This document shows, piece by piece, positions 37,037 to 45,210 of a stretch of 64,000 bases of DNA; within the stretch, counting starts at the first letter, position 1, and each line of letters starts with the position of its first letter. A program made the translations under genes and the position numbers. A model generated the notes under the pieces. It did not search any database. It was not told the origin of the DNA and worked only from the letters and a program-made list of their open reading frames with translations. Location of the stretch: positions 2,728,001 through 2,792,000 of the forward strand of contig NZ_JAKZHU010000001.1 in NCBI RefSeq assembly GCF_022568795.1, read 5' to 3'. Source of the stretch: Arsenicicoccus dermatophilus. Lineage in GTDB: Bacteria; Actinomycetota; Actinomycetes; Actinomycetales; Dermatophilaceae.

Positions 37037-37924
37037 GTGCCCGAGACCCCCCTGGACGTGCCCCGCACCTGGATCGAGTTCCCCGATCCCGCCGACGCCG
37101 AGCAGCGCTTCCGGTGCGACCTGACCTGGCTCACGTCTCGGTGGACCTGCATCTTCGGGGACGGGTGCCCAGGGATCTACGAGGAGCGGCCCGACGACGG
37201 ATGCTGCACCCTCGGAGCACACTTCACCGACGAGGAGGACGTGGCGCGGGTGCGCCGGGTGGCCTCGCAGCTGACCGACGACCGCTGGGAGCTGCGGCCC
37301 GTCGGGGTGACGACGGGAGGCGCGGGGCAGACCGGCGACGGTGAGGCCGCCGACGGGGTCGAGGAGTCGCTGCCGGCCTGGCTGGACCGGGAGGACGGCG
37401 ACCTCAAGACGCGCGTCGTCGACGGGGCCTGCATCTTCCTCAACCGCCTGGGATTCCCTGGCGGACAAGGCTGCTCGCTGCACCAGTGGGCGATCGCGCA
37501 GGGGGAGGCACCCCACACCGTCAAGCCCGACGTGTGCTGGCAGCTGCCCATCCGCCGCAGCTACCGCACGGTCGAGATGCCCGACGACACCAGCTATCTC
37601 GAGGTGTCGATCGGCGAGTTCGACCGCCGCGGCTGGGGACCCGGCGGGCACGACCTGGACTGGTACTGCTCCGGCAACCCCGAGGCGCACGTCGGACGCG
37701 AACCGGTCTATCGCAGCGCCGAGGGCGAGCTGCGCGAGCTGATGGGCGATCTCGCGTACGACGAGCTCGTGATCCGGTGCGAGGCCCACCTGGCGACCGT
37801 GCGCGCCGCCCGCTCGACGGGGGCGCGCACGCTGCTCCCGCTGCTCGTCCACCCCGCCACCCTGGCCGCCCAGGGCGAGAGCGCCGTGACCCGCAAGCCC
37901 GTGCGCGACCGGAGAGCTCGATGA
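37037..37924 (+). CDS. Conserved cysteine-rich protein, Rv0495c-like, possible metal binding
   Basis: The function of this 295-residue protein is unknown. Cysteines cluster in [20 protein letters not shown] (residues about 36-55), then [20 protein letters not shown] and [13 protein letters not shown], and [12 protein letters not shown] near residue 215. The spacing recalls YkgJ/DUF3109-like proteins that chelate zinc or iron, but I cannot assign it with certainty. Its position divergent from ppx matches Rv0495c-Rv0496 of M. tuberculosis from memory. The stop overlaps the start of a methyltransferase in ATGA. Confidence 0.82.
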   Translation: MPETPLDVPRTWIEFPDPADAEQRFRCDLTWLTSRWTCIFGDGCPGIYEERPDDGCCTLGAHFTDEEDVARVRRVASQLTDDRWELRPVGVTTGGAGQTGDGEAADGVEESLPAWLDREDGDLKTRVVDGACIFLNRLGFPGGQGCSLHQWAIAQGEAPHTVKPDVCWQLPIRRSYRTVEMPDDTSYLEVSIGEFDRRGWGPGGHDLDWYCSGNPEAHVGREPVYRSAEGELRELMGDLAYDELVIRCEAHLATVRAARSTGARTLLPLLVHPATLAAQGESAVTRKPVRDRRAR

Positions 37925-38640
37925 CCGCGATCCCCTCCCCCAACATCTGGGAGGACCCGGACGGCTACGAGCTGGAGAACCGCGGCGTCGATCCCGAGGG
38001 CGCCGTCGAGGCAGCCATGCTGCGGGTGCTCGGGCGCGACGGCGGGACACCGTTGGCCGACCACGACCTGCTCGACATCGGCTGCGGAACTGGCTACCAC
38101 CTGCCGCGGTTCGCGTCGATGGGGGCGAAAGTCGTCGGCGTGGAGCCGCATCCGCCGCTGGTGACGCGAGCTCGGGCACGGGTGGCGGAGATTCGCGACG
38201 CCGCGGTGCGCGACCGGATCGAGGTGCGCGCGGGGGGCGCCCAGGCCCTGCCGCTCCCCGACCGGTCCGTCGACGTGGCGCACGCCCGGTGGGCGTACTT
38301 CTTCGGGGCCGGGTGCGAGCCCGGGCTGGCCGAGCTGGATCGCGTCATGCGACCCGGGTCCACGGCCTTCGTCATCGACAACGACGCGACCCGGTCGACC
38401 TTCGGCGGGTGGTTCACCCGGGCCTGGCCGACGTACGACCCGCTGGCAGTCGAACGTTTCTGGCGACGCCACGGCTGGTCCGCGGAGCGGGTGGACATGC
38501 GCTGGGCGCACGCCACCCGGGCAGACCTGGAGCAGGTCGTGCGGCTGGAGTTCGCGCCCGAGGCAGCCGACCGGATCCTCGCCGGGCACGACGGCACCGA
38601 GGTCAACTATGCCGTGAACCTCTGGCACCGCAGCTGGTGA
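37921..38640 (+). CDS. SAM-dependent methyltransferase (class I)
   Basis: This 239-residue protein has motif [21 protein letters not shown] (residues about 50-70), the acidic end of strand 2 in [30 protein letters not shown] (motifs post-I/II) and [18 protein letters not shown] (motif III). The target is unknown. It is translationally coupled (ATGA) to the cysteine-rich protein, which makes a shared task likely. Confidence 0.87.
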   Translation: MTAIPSPNIWEDPDGYELENRGVDPEGAVEAAMLRVLGRDGGTPLADHDLLDIGCGTGYHLPRFASMGAKVVGVEPHPPLVTRARARVAEIRDAAVRDRIEVRAGGAQALPLPDRSVDVAHARWAYFFGAGCEPGLAELDRVMRPGSTAFVIDNDATRSTFGGWFTRAWPTYDPLAVERFWRRHGWSAERVDMRWAHATRADLEQVVRLEFAPEAADRILAGHDGTEVNYAVNLWHRSW

Positions 38641-38677
38641 CCACCGGCGCCGAGGGCCTGGTGGACGTGGGAGGGGG

Positions 38678-39157
38678 TCACGACACCGGAGCGGACCCGG
38701 TCGGGGCGGACCCGGTCGGGGCGGACCCGTGGCGGCGCCAGGCGGCGAGCGCGGCATCCACGCTGTCCGCGCGAGGCTCGAGGGCGGACACCTCGGCGAG
38801 GGCGAACCACTCGGCCCGGTCCGTCGTCCCACCGACCTCCTGCACGCCGAGGACCCCGCCGGTGATGCGGGCCTCGAAGACCACCCGCACAGCCTTGTAG
38901 GGGCGGGCGCCGACTTCTCGCCATACCCGATGGGTCGTCGTGAGCGGGCGGCCCAGCTCGACCGTGTGCCCGGTCTCCTCCTGGCACTCGCGGACGACCG
39001 CCTGCTCGCAGGACTCGTCCAGCTCGACGCCGCCGCCAGGGAGGGTCCAGCACGGCTGGCGCCCGCCCTGGCCGTTGAACCACGTGAGCAGCACCCGGTC
39101 ACCGTCGACGATGAGGGCGTACGCGGCAAGACGGGTGTCGTACTCGGTGAAGTGCAT
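38678..39157 (-). CDS. Nudix hydrolase with repeat tail
   Basis: This 159-residue protein has a complete Nudix box, GGGVELDESCEQAVVREC then QEETGH, matching Gx5Ex7REUxEExGU. The N-terminal strand is YALIVDGDRVLLTWFNG. The substrate is unknown. The C-terminus reads GSAPTGSAPTGSAPVS and is encoded by a 15-base tandem repeat, probably disordered. TAGCGT 6 bases before the ATG suggests a leaderless mRNA. Confidence 0.88.
   Translation of the reverse strand: MHFTEYDTRLAAYALIVDGDRVLLTWFNGQGGRQPCWTLPGGGVELDESCEQAVVRECQEETGHTVELGRPLTTTHRVWREVGARPYKAVRVVFEARITGGVLGVQEVGGTTDRAEWFALAEVSALEPRADSVDAALAAWRRHGSAPTGSAPTGSAPVS
38691..38730. repeat. 15-base tandem repeat in Nudix gene
   Basis: The unit GCGGACCCGGTCGGG occurs at 38691-38705 and 38706-38720, followed by a 9-base partial copy. 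The repeats are in frame and add GSAPT units to the protein end. Confidence 0.85.
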
Positions 39158-39163
39158 GGTCGG

Positions 39164-39169
39164 ACGCTA
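39164..39169 (-). promoter_or_regulatory. -10 element of Nudix gene at 39157 (leaderless)
   Basis: TAGCGT (minus strand) matches TAnnnT, 6 bases before the ATG at 39157. Confidence 0.6.
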
Positions 39170-39265
39170 TCCCGCGCCGTAGGCGCCCGGTGGGTCAGCC
39201 CGCCGCGCTCGGCCGTTCTCGCTCCGTGGAGGCGGCTGGGTCACTCGGGCGACATCCCTTGCATA

Positions 39266-39281
39266 TCGAACATGGTTTCGA
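39266..39281 (+). promoter_or_regulatory. LexA (SOS) box upstream of DUF222/HNH gene
   Basis: TCGAAC-ATGG-TTTCGA matches the actinobacterial/Gram-positive LexA site TCGAAC-N4-GTTCGA with one mismatch. It lies about 95-130 bases before the DUF222 start. It is the only such site seen in the intergenic regions of the window. Confidence 0.6.
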
Positions 39282-39392
39282 GAAGGCTGAGCGGGTCGAG
39301 CACAGGTGTGCGACGGCGCGGTGTGACGACGTGCGGGCCGAGGTCGTGGCGGGTGTCGCGTGAGGGTGAGGTCGAGGTGGGGACAGCGGGAC

Positions 39393-40703
39393 ATGGGGCA
39401 GCACGAGGTCGAGGCGGCGCAGGAGTCGCTCCGCAGCCTCGCGGCTGCCCTCACCTCCCTGCGGATCGGCATCTCGGCCGTCACCGGAGTCGATCTTGCC
39501 GCGGTCGCGGCGGACGCGGCCCGGATCTCGCAGCTCGCCCGAGGCCTGCTGGTCACCTGCACGGCGGAGGCCGAGGCCCGCGGCGTGCGAGCCGCGTCCG
39601 GGGCGGCCGGCTGCGCGCAGTGGCTCCTGGACCTGGACGCCGGGCTGACCACCGCCGAGGCCTACGCCGTACGCCGAGCTCTGGACGTCACCGCCGATCC
39701 GCCGGTGGGCGAGCTGCGGGCCGCCGTGCTGGCGGGCGAGGCGACCCCGGCCGACGCCGTGATGGCTGCGCGAGTCCACGAAGAGCTGCGTGGCACGACC
39801 GATCCACAGGTCCACGCCGTCATCGCCGCCGAGGTGGCCACGCTGGCCCGGCAGCCCGACGGGCGGGACCAGCTGCGGGCCTACGCCACGACGACCCGTC
39901 TGCGCCATGCCACCCCGGTCGACGAGGATCGCCGACGCCGGCACCAGGAGGCCCGGCGCGGGCTGTCGGCCTTCGTGCGCGAGGCCGACAGGCTGTGGTC
40001 GCTGCGCGGGCTGCTGAGCGACGCCGACAAGGCAGTGCTCGGTGCCGCCGTCGACGCCCTCTCGGCACCGGACCACGTGCCGGGGCCCCACGGTGATGTC
40101 CTTGCCGACGAGCGGACGCCGGCGCAGCGCCGCCTCGACGCCCTGGTGTCGCTCGCCCGTAAGGCCGCGTCCCGGGCCCGGACCGGCCCCCTGGGCGCCA
40201 CGACCAGGGTCAGTCTCGTCCTTCCCCTCGGCGCCCTGCGCGCACCGCGCGAGGGCCCGGACCACGCCGATGGCGATGCCCCGGCCGCCGGGTCACCCGA
40301 CAGCGACGCAGGGACCAGCCTGGCGCTCGGTCACGACGGGAGCGGCATGCTGCTCTCCCCCACGGACGCGCGCGAGCTGAGCTGCGCGGCGGAGGTCACA
40401 CCGGTGTGGGTCGACGAGCGTGGGACCCCCGTGGACGTGGGCCGAACGACCCGGCTCGCCACCGCACGCCAGCGCCGGCTCCTCGAGGTGCGCGACGGCG
40501 GATGCACCTTCCCCGGATGCGGGGCACCCGCCTCGTGGTGCCAGGCCCACCACCACCGGTTCACGCACCACCACGGGATCCGCGGCGCCGTCGTCGACGG
40601 ACGGGTGACCTGGCACGTGCGCCGCACCAGGTGGGGCTGGACCGCGGCGGAGGAACCCGATCCCCCGCCAAGACCCTCGGCGTCGGAGCCGGACGCAGCC
40701 TGA
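39393..40703 (+). CDS. DUF222/HNH (13E12-like) protein with reduced HNH core
   Basis: This is a protein of about 436 residues; GTG 39360 would add 11. The DUF222 region is typical: LLVTCTAEAEARGVRAASGA, TTAEAYAVRRALDV, VMAARVHEELRG and LDALVSLARKA. The C-terminal HNH domain begins normally with CTFPGCGAPASWCQAHH but then goes straight into HHRFTHHHGIRGAVVDGRVT. In the family, about 22-25 residues with the central Asn and the LLC-HHH turn separate these parts. The loss is in frame, between CAC-repeat DNA, so nuclease activity is doubtful. A one-mismatch LexA box lies upstream. Confidence 0.82.
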   Translation: MGQHEVEAAQESLRSLAAALTSLRIGISAVTGVDLAAVAADAARISQLARGLLVTCTAEAEARGVRAASGAAGCAQWLLDLDAGLTTAEAYAVRRALDVTADPPVGELRAAVLAGEATPADAVMAARVHEELRGTTDPQVHAVIAAEVATLARQPDGRDQLRAYATTTRLRHATPVDEDRRRRHQEARRGLSAFVREADRLWSLRGLLSDADKAVLGAAVDALSAPDHVPGPHGDVLADERTPAQRRLDALVSLARKAASRARTGPLGATTRVSLVLPLGALRAPREGPDHADGDAPAAGSPDSDAGTSLALGHDGSGMLLSPTDARELSCAAEVTPVWVDERGTPVDVGRTTRLATARQRRLLEVRDGGCTFPGCGAPASWCQAHHHRFTHHHGIRGAVVDGRVTWHVRRTRWGWTAAEEPDPPPRPSASEPDAA

Positions 40704-40805
40704 GCACCGCACCGACCCGCACCGACCAGCGCTGAGTCGCGAACCGCAAGGCCGACCGGCCCCGCGGGGATCGTTCGTGCCCTGCCCAGGACGGGCGTGC
40801 GGGGT

Positions 40806-40828
40806 TTGTCGGTCCCGCCGCCTAGGTT
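40806..40828 (+). promoter_or_regulatory. RecA-NDp/PafBC-type DNA-damage promoter of radA
   Basis: TTGTCGGTC, exactly 8 bases, then TAGGTT. This fits the mycobacterial LexA-independent damage promoter TTGTCRGTG-N8-TAnnnT with one difference at the last base of the first box. The -10 ends 7 bases before ATG 40836, so radA mRNA should be leaderless or nearly so. Confidence 0.75.
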
Positions 40829-40835
40829 GAGGGGT

Positions 40836-42233
40836 ATGGCGAGCAAGACCCCCAAGGCGACCTACCGTTGCTCCGAGTGCGGATGGACGACGCCCAAGTG
40901 GGTCGGACGCTGCGGCGAGTGCCAGACCTGGGGGTCGGTGAGCGAGGTCGGGGCGGTCGCCATCCGCACCACCGCGGCCAGCCACGTCGAGCGCCCTGCC
41001 GTCCCCATCGGCCAGGTCGATGCCCGCCGGGCCGAGGCTCGGTCCACCGGGGTCGGCGAGTTCGACCGGGTGCTGGGGGGCGGTCTCGTGGCCGGAGCGG
41101 TCGTCCTCGTGGCGGGAGAGCCCGGCATCGGGAAGTCCACCCTGCTCCTCGACGTCGCGGCCCAGGTCGCCCAGGCCGGTGGGACGGTCCTCTACGTCAG
41201 CGGCGAGGAGTCCGCGGCGCAGGTGCGCGTGCGCGCGGAGCGGATCGGGGCGATCGCGGACCGGCTCTACCTCGCCTCGGAGACCGACCTGGCCACCCTG
41301 CTGGGACAGGTGGAAGCGGTGCAGCCCGACCTGCTCGTCGTCGACTCCGTGCAGACCATCAGCTCGGGCGAGATCGAGGGCGCCGCCGGGAACGTGTCCC
41401 AGGTTCGCGAGGTGGCAGCCAGCGTCATCGCCGCCGCCAAGCGCCGGGACATGGCGACCTTGCTCGTCGGGCACGTCACCAAGGACGGGTCCATCGCCGG
41501 GCCGCGGGTGCTGGAGCACCTCGTCGACGTGGTCGTCCAGTTCGAGGGCGAGCGGCACAGCAGGCTGCGTCTCGTGCGAGCGGTCAAGAACAGATATGGC
41601 CCCACCGACGAGGTCGGGTGCTTCGACCTGTCCGACGTCGGGATCGTGGGGCTGGCCGACCCCAGCGGACTGTTCCTGTCGAGCCGGGACACCGAGGTGG
41701 CCGGCACCTGCGTCACCGTGACGCTGGAGGGTCGCCGCCCGCTCGTGGCCGAGGTCCAGGCCCTCCTCGACCAGACCAAGGCCACCAACCCGCGGCGCAC
41801 CACGAGCGGCGTGGACCACAACCGCACGGCCATGGTCCTCGCCGTGCTCAGCAAGCACGCCAGGCTCGCCGTGCACGAGTGCGACGCCTACCTCGCCACC
41901 GTCGGCGGGGTCCGCCTCACCGAGCCCGCCGCCGACCTGGCCGTCGCCATCGCGCTCGCGTCCTCCCTCGCCGGCACCCCCGTCACCTCGGGGACGGTGG
42001 CGTTCGGAGAGGTGGGGCTGGCGGGCGAGGTGCGGGCTTGCACCGGGCTCCAGCGGCGCCTCATCGAAGCGGCCCGACTCGGTTTCCGACGAGCGATCGT
42101 GCCGACCGGGACCACGGCGCAGGGGCAGCTGCCCGCCGGCATACAGGTCCTGGAGGTCAACCAGGTGGGGCGGGCGATCGGCCTCGCCCTGGATCTCGGA
42201 CCGAGGACCGGGGACGCGCGTGACCGCGTCTGA
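40836..42233 (+). CDS. radA: RadA, DNA branch-migration/repair ATPase
   Basis: RadA drives branch migration in recombination together with RecA. The 465 residues contain the C4 zinc finger (Cys12, 15, 26, 29 in CSECGWTTPKWVGRCGECQ), Walker A GEPGIGKST at 94-102, LLVVDSVQTI, the RadA-specific KNRYG and a Lon-protease-like C-terminal domain (LAVAIALASSLAGTPV, GEVGLAGEVRACTGL). It is followed by disA, the usual pairing in actinobacteria and Bacillus, where RadA is known to bind and modulate DisA. Confidence 0.96.
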   Translation: MASKTPKATYRCSECGWTTPKWVGRCGECQTWGSVSEVGAVAIRTTAASHVERPAVPIGQVDARRAEARSTGVGEFDRVLGGGLVAGAVVLVAGEPGIGKSTLLLDVAAQVAQAGGTVLYVSGEESAAQVRVRAERIGAIADRLYLASETDLATLLGQVEAVQPDLLVVDSVQTISSGEIEGAAGNVSQVREVAASVIAAAKRRDMATLLVGHVTKDGSIAGPRVLEHLVDVVVQFEGERHSRLRLVRAVKNRYGPTDEVGCFDLSDVGIVGLADPSGLFLSSRDTEVAGTCVTVTLEGRRPLVAEVQALLDQTKATNPRRTTSGVDHNRTAMVLAVLSKHARLAVHECDAYLATVGGVRLTEPAADLAVAIALASSLAGTPVTSGTVAFGEVGLAGEVRACTGLQRRLIEAARLGFRRAIVPTGTTAQGQLPAGIQVLEVNQVGRAIGLALDLGPRTGDARDRV

Positions 42234-42293
42234 GGGGCCGCGCATCGACCAGCCGAGACGACTGGTCCCCATGACGCACCCTGCATGCTCCGT

Positions 42294-42299
42294 TAGGAT
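42294..42299 (+). promoter_or_regulatory. Possible -10 element of disA
   Basis: TAGGAT matches TAnnnT about 85 bases before the GTG at 42384, leaving a leader of roughly 77 bases that ends in the binding site AGAAGGAGAG. Confidence 0.4.
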
Positions 42300-42383
42300 G
42301 ACAGTGGGTCAACTGCAGGCAACCCCCCCGCATGCAGCGACCATGGAGCCGTGGCGCCCCCGCCCGGACGAGAAGGAGAGTGT

Positions 42384-43478
42384 GTGGACCGCCGCCCCGA
42401 CGACGAGCTGATGCTCTCGGCCCTCGCAGCCGTCGCCCCCGGCACCGAGCTGCGCGACGGGCTGGAGCGCATCCTCCGCGGCCGCACCGGTGCCCTCATC
42501 GTCCTCGGCAACGACAAGCTGGTGGAGCAGATCTCCACCGGCGGCTTCCCCATCGACATCGAGTTCGCCGCGACCCGCCTGCGTGAGCTGGCCAAGATGG
42601 ACGGCGCCATCGTCCTCACCCGCGATGCCTCCCGCATCGTCCGGGCCGCCACCCAGCTCCTCCCGGACGCGTCCATCGAGACCAGCGAGTCCGGCACCCG
42701 TCACCGCACGGCCGAGCGCGTGGCGAAGCAGACCGGCTTCCCCGTCGTCTCCGTGAGCCAGTCCATGCAGATCATCGCGCTCTACGTCAACGGTCAGCGT
42801 CGGGTCATCGAGGACTCCTCCGCCATCCTTTCCCACGCCAACCAGGCGCTGGCCACCCTCGGCCGCTACAAGGCGCGCCTGGACGAGGTCACCGGGACCC
42901 TCTCCGCCCTGGAGATCGAGGACCTGGTGACGGTGCGCGACGTCATGGCCGTGCTGCAGCGGCTCGAGATGGTGCGTCGCATCAGCGACGAGATCGAGGG
43001 CTACGTCGTCGAGTTGGGCACCGACGGGCGGCTGCTCAGCCTCCAGCTCGAGGAGCTGATGCAGGGCCTCGGCAACGACCGCGAGCTGGTGATGCGGGAC
43101 TACCTGCACGAGGCGGTCGCGGCCGAGGAGGACCGCCCGGTCAGCGTCCAGACCGGCCTGGCCGGACTGGCGCAGCTGTCCACCAGCGAGCTCATCGACC
43201 TGCAGCTGGTCGCCCGCACTCTGGGCTTCGCCTCGGACGCCGACGTCCTCGACCAGGCGGTCAGCCCCATCGGGTTCCGGCTGCTGTCCAAGATCCCGCG
43301 GCTGCCGGGCACCATCGTCGACCGGCTCGTGGATCACTTCGGCTCGCTGCAGCGGCTCCTCGCCGCCAGCCTCGAGGACCTCATGGACGTCGACGGGGTC
43401 GGCGAGTCGCGGGCCCGAGCGGTCCGCGAGGGGCTGTCCCGGCTCGCCGAGTCCAGCATCCTCGAGCGCTACGTCTGA
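42384..43478 (+). CDS. disA: DisA, DNA integrity scanning diadenylate cyclase
   Basis: DisA makes c-di-AMP from two ATP and scans DNA for branched structures. The 364 residues have the DAC domain with DGA (73-75 in [19 protein letters not shown]) and [18 protein letters not shown] with the RHR motif, a long helical linker, and a C-terminal helix-hairpin-helix DNA-binding end ([19 protein letters not shown]). GTG 42384 follows AGAAGGAGAG. It is downstream of radA. No c-di-AMP phosphodiesterase or ydaO-type riboswitch was found in the window. Confidence 0.96.
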   Translation: MDRRPDDELMLSALAAVAPGTELRDGLERILRGRTGALIVLGNDKLVEQISTGGFPIDIEFAATRLRELAKMDGAIVLTRDASRIVRAATQLLPDASIETSESGTRHRTAERVAKQTGFPVVSVSQSMQIIALYVNGQRRVIEDSSAILSHANQALATLGRYKARLDEVTGTLSALEIEDLVTVRDVMAVLQRLEMVRRISDEIEGYVVELGTDGRLLSLQLEELMQGLGNDRELVMRDYLHEAVAAEEDRPVSVQTGLAGLAQLSTSELIDLQLVARTLGFASDADVLDQAVSPIGFRLLSKIPRLPGTIVDRLVDHFGSLQRLLAASLEDLMDVDGVGESRARAVREGLSRLAESSILERYV

Positions 43479-43501
43479 TCACGGCGCCGCGCGCCCCGCT
43501 C

Positions 43502-44371
43502 ATGAGCATCGTCGATCCCGTCCTGCAGTGGTATGCCGAGAACCGGCGCGACCTGCCCTGGCGCGACGAGAGCTGCTCCGCCTGGGGTGTCCTCGTCAGC
43601 GAGGTGATGCTCCAGCAGACGCCCGTCGCCCGGGTGCTGCCGGTATGGCGGGAGTGGGTCGACCGGTGGCCGACGCCCGCGTCCTTGGCCCTGGCGCCGG
43701 CAGGTGACGCGGTGCGCGCATGGGGTCGTCTCGGCTACCCCCGCCGGGCCCTGCGCCTGCACCAGTGTGCAGCCGCGATCGTGGAGCATCACGGCGGTGA
43801 GGTCCCGGCCACGGAGGCGGAGCTGGTGGGCCTTCCGGGCGTGGGGGCCTATACCGCGGCGGCGGTCGCCTGCTTCGCCCATGGTGAGCGGACGGTGGTG
43901 GTGGACACCAACGTCCGTCGGGTCGAGGCCCGGGCCGTCGCCGGTCTCGCACTGCCCGCCCCCTCGCTGTCGCGGGCCGAGACCGAGCTCGCCGCCTCCC
44001 TCGTCCCCGAGGACCCCGCGGTCGCGCGCGTCTGGAACGTCGCCGTCATGGAGCTCGGCGCGCTCGTCTGCACCGCCCGCACCCCACGCTGTGGCAGCTG
44101 CCCGATCGCCGGGCACTGCGCCTGGGTGCTCGCCGGGTCCCCTGCCTACGACGGGCCGCCGCGCAAGACCCAGTCCTGGGAAGGGACCGACCGCCAGGTC
44201 CGTGGCGCGATGATGGCGATCCTCCGGGCCGCGGCCGACCCGGTGCGCCTGGCGGACCTCACCCCGGCCTGCCCCGACGACGAGCTGCGGCGGATGCGAT
44301 GCCTGGACGGACTCGTCGCCGACGGACTCGTCGAACCTGTCGGGAGAGGCCGCTACCAGCTGCCCGGCTGA
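43502..44371 (+). CDS. mutY: MutY-type adenine DNA glycosylase
   Basis: MutY removes adenine opposite 8-oxoguanine. The 289 residues have the catalytic Glu34 in WGVLVSEVMLQQTPV, the helix-hairpin-helix LVGLPGVGAYTAAAVACFA, the catalytic Asp in VVVDTNVRRVEAR and a 4Fe-4S loop with spacing C-x6-C-x2-C-x5-C (CTARTPRCGSCPIAGHC). The usual C-terminal Nudix-like 8-oxoG recognition domain is missing or reduced to a winged-helix-like end of about 60 residues, as in other short actinobacterial forms. It completes a DNA-repair trio with radA and disA. Confidence 0.93.
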   Translation: MSIVDPVLQWYAENRRDLPWRDESCSAWGVLVSEVMLQQTPVARVLPVWREWVDRWPTPASLALAPAGDAVRAWGRLGYPRRALRLHQCAAAIVEHHGGEVPATEAELVGLPGVGAYTAAAVACFAHGERTVVVDTNVRRVEARAVAGLALPAPSLSRAETELAASLVPEDPAVARVWNVAVMELGALVCTARTPRCGSCPIAGHCAWVLAGSPAYDGPPRKTQSWEGTDRQVRGAMMAILRAAADPVRLADLTPACPDDELRRMRCLDGLVADGLVEPVGRGRYQLPG

Positions 44372-44385
44372 GGGATCATGAGGCC

Positions 44386-45210
44386 ATGGCTCCTCGCATC
44401 GTCCCTCGCCGCATCGATGTCACCCAGGTGCGACGCGCGCTCGACAAGGACAAGCCCACCGGGCCGGCCGCGAGAGCGGTCTCGACCGCCCGCGCCGCTG
44501 CCGAGCTGCTGCGGGCTCCGGGGCCCCGCGAGCTCCTTCATCGCCGGGTGGCGGCCCCTGCCCCCACGCCGGCCGCACCCGCGGACTGCGAGGCGGGGCT
44601 CGCCCGGCCGGCGGACGGTGACGGCGCCGAGATCCGTCTGGTCGTGGTCGGTGAGTCCACGGCCCTGGGGATCGGGTGCACCCGGCCGGAGGAGATCTTC
44701 GCGGCCCAGCTCGCCCAGCAGCTCGCCGACCGCGAGCATCGTCCCGTGGCCTGGCGGACCGTTGCCGCTGCCGGTGCCACCGTGGACTACTGCACCACCC
44801 ACCTGCTCGATCGGCTGGCGAGGACGCCGGTGGACGTCGTGGTGGTGGCGCTCGGCGTCAACGACCTCATCCGCGGCGCGCGACCGGCGGCCTTCGCCCG
44901 GGACGTCGAGGCGCTGGCGACCCGCATCGCGAGCCTCGCGCCCGGCGCCCAGGTGGTGCTGAGCGGGCTGCCCGACCCGACCCGGATGCCGCTCCTTCCC
45001 CGCCCGCTGAGCTCCGTGCTTGCGATCCGGGCCCACGCCCTCGACAAGCGGCTGGCGGATGCCGCCCACCGACACCGTCTGGCACACGTGCCCATCCGTC
45101 ACCTGGCCATCGGCCCGGACGACCTGGCGAGCGATGGCTTCCACCCCGGGCCGACCGCCTGCCGCACCTGGGCGGCGGAGCTGCTGCCCGCCATCACCCC
45201 TGCAGGGTGA
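44386..45210 (+). CDS. SGNH/GDSL-family hydrolase
   Basis: This 274-residue protein has a GDSL-type fold: block I LVVVGESTALGIG with Ser in GES, block III VVVVALGVNDLIRGARP with the oxyanion Asn, and block V DLASDGFHPGPTACRTWA with the catalytic Asp/His. It is an esterase or lipase of unknown substrate. The first 70 residues are Ala/Pro/Arg-rich without a clear signal peptide, so it is probably cytoplasmic. It follows mutY by 14 bases. Confidence 0.87.
   Translation: MAPRIVPRRIDVTQVRRALDKDKPTGPAARAVSTARAAAELLRAPGPRELLHRRVAAPAPTPAAPADCEAGLARPADGDGAEIRLVVVGESTALGIGCTRPEEIFAAQLAQQLADREHRPVAWRTVAAAGATVDYCTTHLLDRLARTPVDVVVVALGVNDLIRGARPAAFARDVEALATRIASLAPGAQVVLSGLPDPTRMPLLPRPLSSVLAIRAHALDKRLADAAHRHRLAHVPIRHLAIGPDDLASDGFHPGPTACRTWAAELLPAITPAG

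Noticed and set aside
38691-38730. Tandem repeat as a CRISPR fragment
   Set aside because: The units are directly adjacent without spacers, only 15 bases long and in coding frame.
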